Source: Actinomycetota bacterium (GTDB lineage: Bacteria; Actinomycetota; Thermoleophilia; Gaiellales; Gaiellaceae). From it: a stretch of DNA of 64,000 bases. Below are positions 1 through 8,888 of this stretch, piece by piece (the first letter of the stretch is position 1; each line of letters starts with the position of its first letter). The notes beneath the pieces are model-generated. The model was given only the letters and a program-made list of their open reading frames with translations, ran no database searches and was not told the DNA's origin. The stretch is from the NCBI GenBank assembly GCA_005883355.1, contig VAXG01000035.1, positions 1-64,000 of the forward strand. Direction: 5' to 3'. Position numbers and translations under genes: made by a program.

Positions 1-141
1 TACCTCCTCTCCACGTACGGGCAGGAGTACAACCTGCTGAGCGCCGCCGCGTTCCTGCTGATGATCGTCCCGCTAATCGTGTTCTTCTCGCTGCAGCGCT
101 ACTTCGTGCAGGGGTTGCTCGCAGGCTCCGTGAAGACCTGA
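1..141 (+). CDS. Sugar ABC transporter permease, C-terminal end only
   Basis: Only the last 46 residues are in the window; the 5' part lies before position 1. The sequence shows one hydrophobic segment (AAAFLLMIVPLIVFFSL) followed by QRYFVQGLLAGSVKT and a TGA stop. The pattern of a final membrane helix and then QRYFVQGLLAGSVK is the classic C-terminus of MalG/ThuG-type inner permeases of carbohydrate ABC importers (family knowledge). It directly precedes a GH38 mannosidase, so a glycan or oligosaccharide uptake and degradation operon is a reasonable inference. The substrate cannot be told from this fragment. Confidence 0.8.
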   Translation, partial: YLLSTYGQEYNLLSAAAFLLMIVPLIVFFSLQRYFVQGLLAGSVKT

Positions 142-2562
142 GCGTCTTTCTCGTCCCGCACACGCACTGGGACCGGGAGTGGTACCGGCCCTTCCAGTCC
201 TTTCGCATCTCGCTCGTGGACGTCGTCGACGACGTGCTCGACCGCCTCGAAGCAGAGCCCGGACTGCGCTTCACACTCGACGGGCAACTGGCAACCGTCG
301 ACGACTATCTCGAGATCCGGCCCGAGGCCGAGGTGCGGATCCGGAAGCTCGTCGGCGAGGGCCGCCTCGCGATCGGGCCGTGGCAGACGTTGATGGATCG
401 GCGGCGAGACCACGTTGCGGAACCTCGAGGCCGGCATGCGACGCGCCGAGAACTTCGGCAGCGCGATGCGGATCGGCTATCTGCCGGACATGTTTGGCCA
501 CGTCGCACAGATGCCGCAGATCCTCCGTCTCTCCGGCATCGAGACGGCGGTCGTGTGGCGGGGAGTTCCGTCGGCCGTCGACTTCCATCGGTTCGTCTGG
601 GAGGCGCCGGACGGCTCGACGATCGTAACCGAGTACCTGCCGGCCGGCTACAGCAATGCGGCGTACATCCTCGACGTTCCGGGGCCGGTCGACCTCGGTC
701 CCTTCGAGGAGCGGTTCGCACCCTGGTTTCGAGGCGAGCCGGTGCTCGGGATGGTGGGCACCGACCACATGCCGCTCCCACGTGACTTCAAGAAGCGCAT
801 CCCGGACCACGCCACGGTCGGCACGCTCGCGGACTATCTCGTCGACGCGTCGTCGGAAGGCCTGTTGCGCTGGCGCGGCGAGATGCGCTCGGCTGCACGC
901 GCGAATCTCCTCCCAGGGGTCGTTTCCGCACGGATCGACCTGAAGGCGGCGTGTGCGCGCGCCGAGCGCTGGCTCGAGCGCTACGCCGAGCCGCTGCAGG
1001 CTCAGTACGGACGCGAATGGCCCGAGCCTTTCCTCGCGCAGGCTTGGACGCGGATGTTCCAGAACTCGGCGCACGACTCGATCTGCGGTTGCTCGGCGGA
1101 CGAGGTGTCGGCGCAGGTCCTCGTGCGCTACGCAGAGGCCGAGCAGATCGGGCGCGAGTTGGCGGAGCGGGCAGTCGCACGCATTGCAGCGGAGGTTCCT
1201 CGTGACGCCTTTACCGTCGTGAACCCCTCACCGCGCGAACGCTCCGACCTCGTGGAGCTCGAGCTGGTCGTTCCCGATGAATGGGAGGCCGTCGAGCTCG
1301 AGCTTCCCGACGGTTCGCGCGTCCCGACGCAGGAGATCCACCGTCAGGAGCCGCACCTCTGGGAGGCGAGGCTGACCGGCGCGGATGTCCCGCTCGTGGT
1401 CGCGCGTCGACTCCACGGGCGCGAGCTCCTCGGGCACGTCCTCAACGGCTTTCGAATCGAGAACGGCCGAGCGACGCTGGAGGTCGGGGACGAGCCGGAC
1501 CCGGAGTGGCTCGACGTCGAACAGCTCGTCCGCGAGGTCACGTTCGCAACGGCCGAGGGCGAGTGGACGCTGCGCGTCGTCGCACGTCCGAAGCGCACGG
1601 TCATCGCGATGGTGACGGCACCACCGCTCGGCTGGACCAGCGTCCGTCCGGTGCGTGCCTCCGGATCTGAGCGCAAGGCAGGGCCCTCGACCGACGTGTC
1701 CCAGTTGACAAGGATCGTTCGCGGTGGCGACGCAGGCGACAGCTACAACTACGCGCCGCCTCCCGGCGACGTCCTCGTCGACACGCCGATCGACGAAGGG
1801 CGTGAGCTCGTCGAGGACGGGCCGCTCCGTCGGGTCGAGGTCGTGCATCGCACGTACATGTGGGAGGGGAACCGCGTCGACACGCAGACGCGCTTCGAGC
1901 AACGCGCCGGCGAGCCGTTCGTCCGCATTCGCGTCGACTTCGACAATCCTTGCGACGACCAGCGCGTCCGCGTGCATGTCCCGCTGCGCGAACCGGCCGA
2001 CCGCTCGTACGCCGAGGGCCAGTTTGCGATCGTCGAGCGCGGGCTCGAGCCGGAAGGCGGTTACGGCGAGGTGGCGATCCCGACGTATCCCGCGAGTGCC
2101 TTCGTCGCCGCCGGCGGCGTCGCGGTGCTCCTCGAACACGTCACCGAATACGAGGTCGCCGGCGACGAGCTCGCGCTGACGATGCTTCGTTCGACGGGTC
2201 TGATCAGCCGCACGCAGCACGCGTGGCGGGAGGATCCCGCAGGCCCGGCGCTACCGATCCCCGCGGCCCAGCTGCGAGGCCCGCGCACCTTCTCGTTTGC
2301 TTATCACCCGAGCGTCGAGGCGATCGTCGAGCAGGCGGAGCGCTACCGCCATCCGTTTTTGACAAGGCCGGGAACCGCCCAGGCAGCAGAGCTCGGCTCG
2401 CACTCGGGGGCCGTCCTCGAGGGCGACTCGAACGTGGTCCTGACAGCGTTCCAACCGGGGCGCGCGCGCATCGTCAACGAAAGCGCTGATCCACATTCGG
2501 TCCACTTCGCGGGACAGCGGCTGGACCTCCGCCCGTGGGAGATCAGGTCCATCTCGACGTGA
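138..2562 (+). pseudogene. Alpha-mannosidase (GH38), frameshifted
   Basis: GH38 enzymes hydrolyse alpha-mannosides. The N-terminal part, with the metal-binding motif HTHWDREWY, is read in frame 3 from about 144 to 398. The rest, with the nucleophile region YLPDMFGHV and the motif HDSICGCSADEV, is read in frame 1 from about 400 to the stop at 2562. The junction reads ...GPWQTLMD then GGETTLRNLE; against the family pattern (LMDEFLVGGET) about 11 nt are missing near 398-399, which breaks the frame. No ATG, GTG or TTG start precedes the HTHWD motif in frame. CTG at 138, overlapping the TGA of the permease gene, is the best placed start. Joined, the product would be about 800 residues, a normal GH38 size. 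Either a recent pseudogene or a sequencing error. Confidence 0.8.
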
Positions 2563-2563
2563 A

Positions 2564-4162
2564 CTAGTGCTTTGCAACGAAGAAGTCGCTCTGCCCGATC
2601 AGGGGCCCGTACTTGTGAGCCGTGCGCTTGCCGATACCGGGATAGACGTACCAGCGGTAGTGACCCAGCGCGAGTTTGCGCGTCTTGCCCTTGTACTTCC
2701 ACTCCTTCTTCATCCGGTAGCGCGGTTGCAGCGGCCACACGCTCATGACCTTGCGCCCGCTCACGCCGAGCGACGCAACACGCCGTAGCGCCTTTCCGAC
2801 CCCGTAGTAGACCTGCAGGTTGTAGTAGGAGGCTCCCGCTACCGGCCGCCAGGCCAAGAGGGGGAGACTCGTGACGATTGACCCGCGCGCCGGTGAGTAG
2901 AGCTTGGCACCCGGCACGATGCTGACGGTCTCCGAGGCCTTGTTCCCGGCCTCGTCGTAGCCGTTGATCGTGTAGACGTACTTGACCTTGTTCGTCAGGC
3001 CCGTGTCCTCGAAGCTCGAGGCGAGGCCTTTGAAGACGGTCGACGGATCCGGGCCGGCCGTGCCCGGCGTTCGGTCGATCTCGATCGCCTTGGTGTCCGG
3101 CGACGCCGTCCAGGTCAACGTGGCGGTGCCGTCATCCCAGTCGAAGCCGAGGTTGGTGATCGTGGGCGGCGTGGCGTCGTACTTGAACGCCGGCGACGTG
3201 CCGCCGGCTCGGTTGCCCGCCTTGTCCGTGCAGGTCCCGTTGACGGTCGTACTGTTGGTGTCCGGGCCGGGATACGTGACGTCGGTGCACGCATCGATGC
3301 CGGAGCCATCGTCGCTGCCGTGGAACGTGACCCGAACCGGGTGGTTGTACCAGCCGTTGCTGTCCGGTGGACGATCGAAGGTGATGCTGTCGATGGAGGG
3401 CGCACCCGAGTCGTAGTTCACTCCGACGCCGGCACCGCCGACGTTGCCGGCTCTGTCGGTGCAGCTGGCACTGACCGCGCTGCCGCCGCCGAAGCTTCCG
3501 GAATTACAGGATGCGATCCCTGACAGGTTGTCGCTCCCACTCGCCGTAAAGTCGACAGGATGGTTGTACCAACTGCCCGAGTCAGGGCCCCGTGACAAGG
3601 CGATGGCCACGGACGGCGGCGTTGCGTCGTACTGAATTGGCCCGAAGCTGGCCGGCGCACTCACGTTTCCGGCGTTGTCCGAGCACGTCCCTGAGAACGA
3701 GGCGCTCGCGGTGTCCGGGCCACCATAGGTGGTGGAGTTGCAACCGGCGAGACCCGATGTAGCGTCGGAGCCGTTGAAGTTGATGTCAACCGGGTGGTTG
3801 TACCAGCCGTTCGAATCGGGACCGCGGCTAGGAGAGCCGCCTGTGACCGTCGGTGGCGTAGCGTCCTTCTTGATCGTCACTCCGAGCTGTGACTGTGAGC
3901 CGTTCGAGTAGGTGACCACGCACGTCCTCGACCAATTCGCCGTGTCACTTGTCACCGTGTTGGTATCGCAGGCTTGCGTATTGGTGACGCCGGTGGGATC
4001 CCACGCAAACGCAACCGTGACGCTCGTCTTGTACCAGTCAGGCGAGCAGCCACCTCCGTTGCACGTCACTGAGACTGGCGCGGCTCCTGCCGCAGGAACG
4101 AGGATCAGGAGCGGCAAGCAAACGAGGAACAACGCAAGTGGATAACGCCAGCCCACGCTCAT
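2564..4162 (-). CDS. Secreted protein with repeated Ig-like units and a fibronectin-like domain
   Basis: 532 residues. An N-terminal signal peptide (hydrophobic LALFLVCLPLLILVPAAGAAP, positions about 9-29) exports it. Then come a divergent first unit (31-100) and three clear repeats of 70-80 residues (about 101-180, 180-250, 251-329). Each has a GPDSxxWYNHPV segment, a GSDxxSG segment, a pair of cysteines and a DxAGN motif, the pattern of bacterial Ig-like surface modules. Residues about 330-425 look like a fibronectin type III domain (LTWTASPD, YTINGYDEAGN). A basic, Tyr/Trp-rich module of about 110 residues ends the protein, with no membrane anchor. The stop lies 2 bp from the convergent mannosidase stop. 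Probable role in the envelope or in glycan binding; not otherwise recognised. Confidence 0.8.
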   Translation of the reverse strand: MSVGWRYPLALFLVCLPLLILVPAAGAAPVSVTCNGGGCSPDWYKTSVTVAFAWDPTGVTNTQACDTNTVTSDTANWSRTCVVTYSNGSQSQLGVTIKKDATPPTVTGGSPSRGPDSNGWYNHPVDINFNGSDATSGLAGCNSTTYGGPDTASASFSGTCSDNAGNVSAPASFGPIQYDATPPSVAIALSRGPDSGSWYNHPVDFTASGSDNLSGIASCNSGSFGGGSAVSASCTDRAGNVGGAGVGVNYDSGAPSIDSITFDRPPDSNGWYNHPVRVTFHGSDDGSGIDACTDVTYPGPDTNSTTVNGTCTDKAGNRAGGTSPAFKYDATPPTITNLGFDWDDGTATLTWTASPDTKAIEIDRTPGTAGPDPSTVFKGLASSFEDTGLTNKVKYVYTINGYDEAGNKASETVSIVPGAKLYSPARGSIVTSLPLLAWRPVAGASYYNLQVYYGVGKALRRVASLGVSGRKVMSVWPLQPRYRMKKEWKYKGKTRKLALGHYRWYVYPGIGKRTAHKYGPLIGQSDFFVAKH

Positions 4163-4163
4163 C

Positions 4164-4892
4164 TCACTCGAAGCTCAGGTCGAAGTAGCGCATCGTCAGC
4201 ATGTGCAGGCTCAAGCCCGCGACCGCAAGGACCGCAAGCGCGATCCCCCCAAGCCATAGATACGGGTGATCGCGATTGTCAGCCGCTGGAACCGGAATTC
4301 CCGCCGCAGCGACCACCCGCCTAAGAGGTGCCAGCCAGGAGGACACCGGCGGCGCTTTCGCGGGCTGTCGAACCGGCTGCGTGCGGTGATGACGCACAGC
4401 CTTTGCCCGCTGCCGCGGGCGCGAAGTCTGTACGGCCGGTCGCGGTGCAATCGACGCCGGCGGCGTGTATGTGCGCACCGGAGGGGTGTACGCGCGCCTG
4501 GGCGCGGCGGGCTTGGGCTTCACAATGCGGACCGGAGGCTTGTACGGATCCGGCGGCGGGGCGTCGGACGTCGTCGTCGTCGTAGGAGGAGGCGTTGAGT
4601 CGGCAAGCGCCGGCGCAGCTCCGGCCCAGAGGACGGCCGCACCGATCCCGCAGACGGCCAGTACCTTGGTCCTAGCGGCGAGGTCGCAACGGCCGAAGCG
4701 CGCGCCCGCGAGCTGGCGCTTGCCGCATCGCTGAGCTCGGAGTCGAGCGCGCAGCCTCGGCCGTAGCGTTTGGAGACGCACGTAGGTGCGCCAAGGTCCA
4801 TGCGGAGTGACTCGCCTTCCCCAAGGGCCCGTCCGGGGTCGCCGCAGTAACGATCTTGTACCCCGAGGAGCCAATCGGCCCCTCCTCCCCAT
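4164..4892 (-). CDS. Pro/Thr-rich exported protein with C-terminal membrane anchor
   Basis: The recognisable protein starts near residue 74, with a signal-like segment (VLAVCGIGAAVLWAGAAPALA) and Ala-x-Ala cleavage site. It is followed by a Pro/Thr/Lys-rich stalk (PPPTTTTTSDAPPPDPYKPP, YTPPVRTYTPP) and one C-terminal membrane helix (YLWLGGIALAVLAVAGLSL) with a short tail. The first 70 or so residues are Arg-rich and unlike a normal N-terminus, and an inverted repeat covers the ATG at 4892. The true start is therefore uncertain and the 5' part may be untranslated leader. It lies just upstream of the repeat-protein gene on the same strand, 1 bp apart, so the two are likely co-transcribed. Same architecture as the protein at 11605-13008. 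Function unknown. Confidence 0.55.
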   Translation of the reverse strand: MGRRGRLAPRGTRSLLRRPRTGPWGRRVTPHGPWRTYVRLQTLRPRLRARLRAQRCGKRQLAGARFGRCDLAARTKVLAVCGIGAAVLWAGAAPALADSTPPPTTTTTSDAPPPDPYKPPVRIVKPKPAAPRRAYTPPVRTYTPPASIAPRPAVQTSRPRQRAKAVRHHRTQPVRQPAKAPPVSSWLAPLRRVVAAAGIPVPAADNRDHPYLWLGGIALAVLAVAGLSLHMLTMRYFDLSFE

Positions 4893-4905
4893 TGCGATCG
4901 TTACT
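4846..4905 (-). promoter_or_regulatory. Inverted repeat / structured leader candidate
   Basis: AGTAACGATC (4846-4855) and GATCGTTACT (4896-4905) are a perfect 10-bp inverted repeat. In minus-strand RNA they enclose a second stem, GAGGAG/CTCCTC with an inner CC/GG and a GATT loop, giving a two-tier hairpin with purine-rich internal loops. It overlaps the nominal ATG at 4890-4892. It could be a 5' UTR regulatory element of the exported-protein gene. It does not match a riboswitch class I know. Confidence 0.45.
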
Positions 4906-4982
4906 CGCCTGGAAGGTACTCCGCCCGCACCTGAATTTCAACGGTGCTTCTCAAGAAGCTGTTAACGGTCCGGACGGCAGCC

Positions 4983-6311
4983 TTACTCAGGGGTGCGCCG
5001 CTCGAGCGCAGGCAACGCCGGCGTCCCCGTGATCACCGAGCCGATGCCGGGAAGGTACGTCTCCATGGCCATCCCGTTCGAACGGACCAGCTTCTTGAGG
5101 AGCTCGGCGTCGAGCCCATCTCCGTAGCTGTGCAGCACTGTCTTGTAGCGAATCTCGCCGTCCTCGAGATCGAGCTCGAAGTTGCCCGCCGCGAGTCCAT
5201 AGTTCGCACCGGTGAGGAACTGCGAAACCTCGCGGCGGCGCTCCGCGGGCACATGAAGTGGACAGACGGAGTACAGGAGGATCAAGTCCTGCTCGTCGAC
5301 TACTTGGGCATAGAACTTCCAGGTCCCGAGAGGCCCGGACAGATCGCTGACCAGAACCTGCGCCCCGCGCACCTCCGAGAATGGCCAGCCGTTCTCGACG
5401 AAGACTCGCTTGAGCTCTCCGAGAAGGGCCATCTCTTCCGCTGCGTCGGCTCCGTCGGCGTGCTCGGCAGACTCCGTCACACGAGCGCGTTGCAGTAACA
5501 GATTGTCGCGCAGCGCCTCCATCGTCTCCCACACGCCTGGGGGAAGGGTGCGAGGCCGGCGCCGCGCTCGTGCCCAGAGCCCCGCGCCACAGCGGCTGCA
5601 CTTGCGGATCGACGCGCGCGGGCTTGGCCAGAGCCTTGGCTCGAAAGCGTCGATCGAACCCTCGTTGCCGCAGACGGGACATTGCAGCCCGGTCTCACCG
5701 CCCTCGGCGACGGCGGCCGGCTCCGATCCCCACGCGATGTCGGCCGAGACCAGTGAGACGTCGACCTCATCGCCGGGCAAGATCCTCCCGTCGGCAGCCA
5801 ACCGTCCGATCAGGCCCGCAGTGCTCGCGAGCCGACGGACGTACTCGGTATCCGCGGCGCGTCGCTGCAACAGCCAGAGGAGCAGCACCTGCACCGACAC
5901 AGCTTGGTCGCGGGTCCGCTCGTCAGACGTCGCCGCGCCTTTGAGCTTGACGCTCGAGAAGATCCGTGGTCCCGCACGCGCATTCAGGAACCGTGCGAGA
6001 ACGCGAAAGGAAGTGCCGCCCTGGAACGAGCGATCCGCGTGCACGACTCGGATCCAGAGCCCCCCCACCGCCTCCAAACCCGGGCTCTCGACCAGGTCTT
6101 CCAGGTGCTCGCTCGACGCTTCTTCGAGACTGCTCAGAGCGTGAGCGAGGGGAAGCGCGTGCTCCGGGCCGAGCAACGCCATCGTCCTGGCCGCGTAGTG
6201 CCCGAAACAGACGAGCTCAGCTTGCTTGCCCACCTCGCCTGCAGCGTTTGAACCGAGGATGACGCAAGCCTCGTCGGCAGAGAGGCGGATGTCGAATGTC
6301 GTCTCAACCAT
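4983..6311 (-). CDS. Zinc-ribbon protein with C-terminal YbjN-like domain
   Basis: 442 residues, no signal peptide and no membrane segment, so cytoplasmic. The N-terminal half (about 1-210) is not recognised. A zinc-ribbon-like cluster follows, CPVCG then CSRCG about 30 residues later (about 214-245). The C-terminal 150 residues (from WPFSEVRGAQVLVSDLSG to MAMETYLPGIGSVITG) resemble the YbjN/secretion-chaperone-like fold of small sensory or chaperone proteins. The YbjN assignment is family-level inference. The gene stands alone between an exported-protein gene and a strong hairpin (6368-6405), so operon context does not help. Start ATG at 6311. Confidence 0.5.
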   Translation of the reverse strand: MVETTFDIRLSADEACVILGSNAAGEVGKQAELVCFGHYAARTMALLGPEHALPLAHALSSLEEASSEHLEDLVESPGLEAVGGLWIRVVHADRSFQGGTSFRVLARFLNARAGPRIFSSVKLKGAATSDERTRDQAVSVQVLLLWLLQRRAADTEYVRRLASTAGLIGRLAADGRILPGDEVDVSLVSADIAWGSEPAAVAEGGETGLQCPVCGNEGSIDAFEPRLWPSPRASIRKCSRCGAGLWARARRRPRTLPPGVWETMEALRDNLLLQRARVTESAEHADGADAAEEMALLGELKRVFVENGWPFSEVRGAQVLVSDLSGPLGTWKFYAQVVDEQDLILLYSVCPLHVPAERRREVSQFLTGANYGLAAGNFELDLEDGEIRYKTVLHSYGDGLDAELLKKLVRSNGMAMETYLPGIGSVITGTPALPALERRTPE

Positions 6312-6367
6312 CTAGCGCGCTTGTACCACTCTCGAGCCCCAAAACGGAACCGTCCAGGGACGTGGAA

Positions 6368-6405
6368 ACCCGGGGCGGCCACCTGCGGCCAGGGCCGCCC
6401 CGGGT
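6368..6405 (-). terminator. Strong hairpin downstream of the curlin-like repeat gene
   Basis: ACCCGGGGCGGCC (6368-6380) pairs perfectly with GGCCGCCCCGGGT (6393-6405): 13 bp, 12-nt loop. It lies about 40 bp past the stop of the minus-strand gene 6446-8782. There is no long T run after it, so it is either a weakly canonical intrinsic terminator or an mRNA-stabilising hairpin. Confidence 0.6.
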
Positions 6406-6445
6406 CCTTGAGCGCCTCTCGGCGCAGCTTTGATTCAGCGCTTGC

Positions 6446-8782
6446 CTACTCGGCTCTGGCTTTTCCCCTCTTCTCCTTTCCGAGAGACAGGGTGAACGGG
6501 AGGTCCACGTTGACCAGGTTCTGCTTGGCCTTCGCGTTCCCGCGTCCGTCCTGCTTCGTCTTCGACTTCTGCACCAGGGTCTGCTCCTGGCCCTTGCCGC
6601 CGCAACCGCCACCGCAGCTGGTGTCGGCCAGCTTCTGGTCCACGGTCACGTCCTGGTCGGTGTCGTTCTTGTTCGTTGCGTCGGCGTCGGCGTTGTTTCG
6701 TGCCTTCTGCTTGGCCGAGCTCGCGCCCGAACCGCTCAGGTGGTCACCGATGACCGACAGCGGTGTGTTTGCGTTGACGGCGTCCTGCTTGGCCTTGGCG
6801 TCAGCGTCGGCGTCCTGCTTGGTCTCGCCGATCTGGATGACGTTCTGCTCCTGGCCGTTGCCGCCACAGCCCGACCAGCATTTGCTGCCGCCGCCGGACT
6901 GCGTGGCGGTCGCGTCCTGATCGGTTCTGCTGCGGTTGGACGCATCGGCGTCCGCCTTGTTGCTGACGTCCTGCGAGGCCGAGCTCGAACCGAGGCTCGG
7001 ATCGCCGCCGACCACCAACAGCGGGACGTTCGCGTTCACGGCGTTCTGCTTGGCCTTCGCGTCCGCGTCGGCGTCCTGCTTCGTCTTGCCGATCTGGATG
7101 ACGTTCTGCTCTTGGCCGTTGCCGCCACAACCCGACCAGCACGTGCTGTCGCCGGCGACCTGCGTCGCCGTAGCGCCCTGATCGGTGTTGCTCTTGTTGG
7201 ACGCGTCGGCATCTGCCTTATTGCCGGCGTCCTGCTTCGCCGAGCTCGAACCACGGCCCGGATCTCCACCGACTACGAGCAACGGAGCGTTCGTGTTCAG
7301 CGCGTCTTGCTTGGCGCCTGCGTCCGCGTCGGCGTTTTGCTTTGTCTCGCCGATCTGGACGACGTTCTGCTCTTGGCCGTTGCCGCCACAACCCGACCAG
7401 CACTGGCTCTTGCCGGCCGTCTGGGTCGCGTTGGCACTCTGATCGGTCGAGCTCCTGTTCGAAGCATCAGCGTCGGCGCTGTTGTACGCCTTCTGATCGG
7501 CCGAGCTCGAACCGCCGTTCACGTCGCCTCCGGCAAGGCTGACGGGAACGTTGGCGTTGACGGCGTTCTGCTTAGCCAGGGCATTCGCGTCCGCGGACTG
7601 CTTCGTCTGCGCGTCCTGGATCACGTTCTGCTCTTGGCCGTTGCCACCACAGCCGGACGCGCACCTGCTGGTGCCGCCGGTCTGAGTCGCGTTCGCCGTC
7701 TGGTCGGTGTTGCTCTTGTTCGAAGCATCCGCATCGGCCTTGTTCGTAGCCGTCTGGTTTGCGGAGCTGATACCACCGTTCACGTCGCCTCCGGCGATGC
7801 TGACGGGAACGTTTGCGTTCACTACGTTCTGCTTGGCCATGGCATCCGCGTCCGCGGACTGCTTCGTCTGCGCGTCCTGGATCACGTTCTGCTCTTGGCC
7901 GTTGCCACCGCAACCGGACGTGCAGCTAGAGCTGCCGCCCGTCTGCTTGGCAGTTGCGTTTTGATCGGTGCTGCTCTTGTTGTTTGCGGAGGCGTCGGCG
8001 GTGTTGCCGGCCGTCTGATTGGCCGAACTCGTACCGCCGGACACGTTCCCGCCCGCGATGCTGACAGGAACGTTGGCGTTGACCGCATTCTGCTGGGCCT
8101 GCGCTTCGGCGTCGGCGTCCTGCTTCGTGAGCGCGGACTGGTCGACGGTCTGCGATTGGCCTGCACCGCCACACCCGGACGTGCAGCTCGCGCTGCCTCC
8201 GGTCTGCGTCGCGGTGGCGGACTGATCGGTCGTGCTCTTGTTCGACGCATCAGCGTCGGCCTTGTTCGTGGCCGTCTGATCCGCCGAGCTCGAGCCGCCT
8301 GACACGTTCCCACCCGCGATGCTCACGGGGACATTGGCATTGACCGCGTTCTGCTGGGCCGCGGCTTCGGCGTCGGCGTCCTGCTGCGTCAGTGCCGACT
8401 GGTCGATCGCCTGGGCCTGGCCGGCGCCGCCACAGCCGGACAAGCAGCTGGAGCTGCCGCCCGTCTGAGTCGCGTTCGCCGTCTGATCGGTCGAGCTCGT
8501 GTTCGACGCATCAGCATTGGCCGCGTTGGTGGCCGTCTGCGTCGCCGAACCGGAGCCCGAGCCGACCGCGACGCCGCTGACGCCGCTGATGCCGACCGGC
8601 AGACTTGCGTTCGAGGCCGTTTGTCCCGCCGTGCCCGCCGCGGGCGCACCCTGAGTCGCCCCGGCCAACTGGCCGAGGAGCTGGTCTGCGCCCGGAGGCG
8701 GATCGTTGGCGGCGGTTGCCGTGCCAACCCCCACTGCGAGGGCGATCGTTGCGACGCCCAGCGCGATGAGATGGCGTTTCAT
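6446..8782 (-). CDS. Secreted curlin-like repeat protein (putative amyloid subunit)
   Basis: 778 residues with a signal peptide (MKRHLIALGVATIALAVGVG...ATAA) and then tandem units of about 87 residues (261 nt). Eight units contain a C-x-x-G-C-G-G motif (for example SCTSGCGGAGQSQTVDQ, QCWSGCGGNGQEQNVVQ). Each continues with a Q/D/A-rich segment (TKQDADAEAQAQQNAVNAN), a short hydrophobic strand (VPVSIAGG), a Gly/Ser turn (GGSSSADQ) and a segment of T/N/Q residues (TDQSATATQTGG). Evenly spaced Q and N with alternating small residues resembles curlin and other beta-solenoid amyloid subunits. No membrane anchor or sortase signal is seen; the C-terminus is basic (KEKRGKARAE). Strong ribosome site (AGAGGAGAAAG) before the ATG. 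Probably a soluble exported subunit of a surface fibre or matrix; the amyloid role is inference from composition. Confidence 0.7.
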   Translation of the reverse strand: MKRHLIALGVATIALAVGVGTATAANDPPPGADQLLGQLAGATQGAPAAGTAGQTASNASLPVGISGVSGVAVGSGSGSATQTATNAANADASNTSSTDQTANATQTGGSSSCLSGCGGAGQAQAIDQSALTQQDADAEAAAQQNAVNANVPVSIAGGNVSGGSSSADQTATNKADADASNKSTTDQSATATQTGGSASCTSGCGGAGQSQTVDQSALTKQDADAEAQAQQNAVNANVPVSIAGGNVSGGTSSANQTAGNTADASANNKSSTDQNATAKQTGGSSSCTSGCGGNGQEQNVIQDAQTKQSADADAMAKQNVVNANVPVSIAGGDVNGGISSANQTATNKADADASNKSNTDQTANATQTGGTSRCASGCGGNGQEQNVIQDAQTKQSADANALAKQNAVNANVPVSLAGGDVNGGSSSADQKAYNSADADASNRSSTDQSANATQTAGKSQCWSGCGGNGQEQNVVQIGETKQNADADAGAKQDALNTNAPLLVVGGDPGRGSSSAKQDAGNKADADASNKSNTDQGATATQVAGDSTCWSGCGGNGQEQNVIQIGKTKQDADADAKAKQNAVNANVPLLVVGGDPSLGSSSASQDVSNKADADASNRSRTDQDATATQSGGGSKCWSGCGGNGQEQNVIQIGETKQDADADAKAKQDAVNANTPLSVIGDHLSGSGASSAKQKARNNADADATNKNDTDQDVTVDQKLADTSCGGGCGGKGQEQTLVQKSKTKQDGRGNAKAKQNLVNVDLPFTLSLGKEKRGKARAE

Positions 8783-8888
8783 GGCTTTGCTTTCTCCTCT
8801 GTCGTCGTTACGTCGGATTACCGGGGCGCACCGGAGCGCCGCGGCACGGTCGGCGACAACCCGAAAGGGTTCGCCGGAAGCCCGAGCC

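Noticed and set aside
4846-4905. Known riboswitch (c-di-GMP-I, ydaO, glycine, cobalamin)
   Set aside because: None of the conserved sequence blocks of these classes is present; only a paired structure is seen.
6740-8302. Long open frame (about 520 codons) on the plus strand across the repeat protein
   Set aside because: It mirrors the repeat gene on the opposite strand, an effect of codon bias and repeats; its sequence shows no domain and no ribosome site.
6446-8782. 261-nt tandem repeats as a CRISPR array or satellite
   Set aside because: The units are codon-phased, with conserved protein motifs and variable third bases, so they are coding repeats of one protein.
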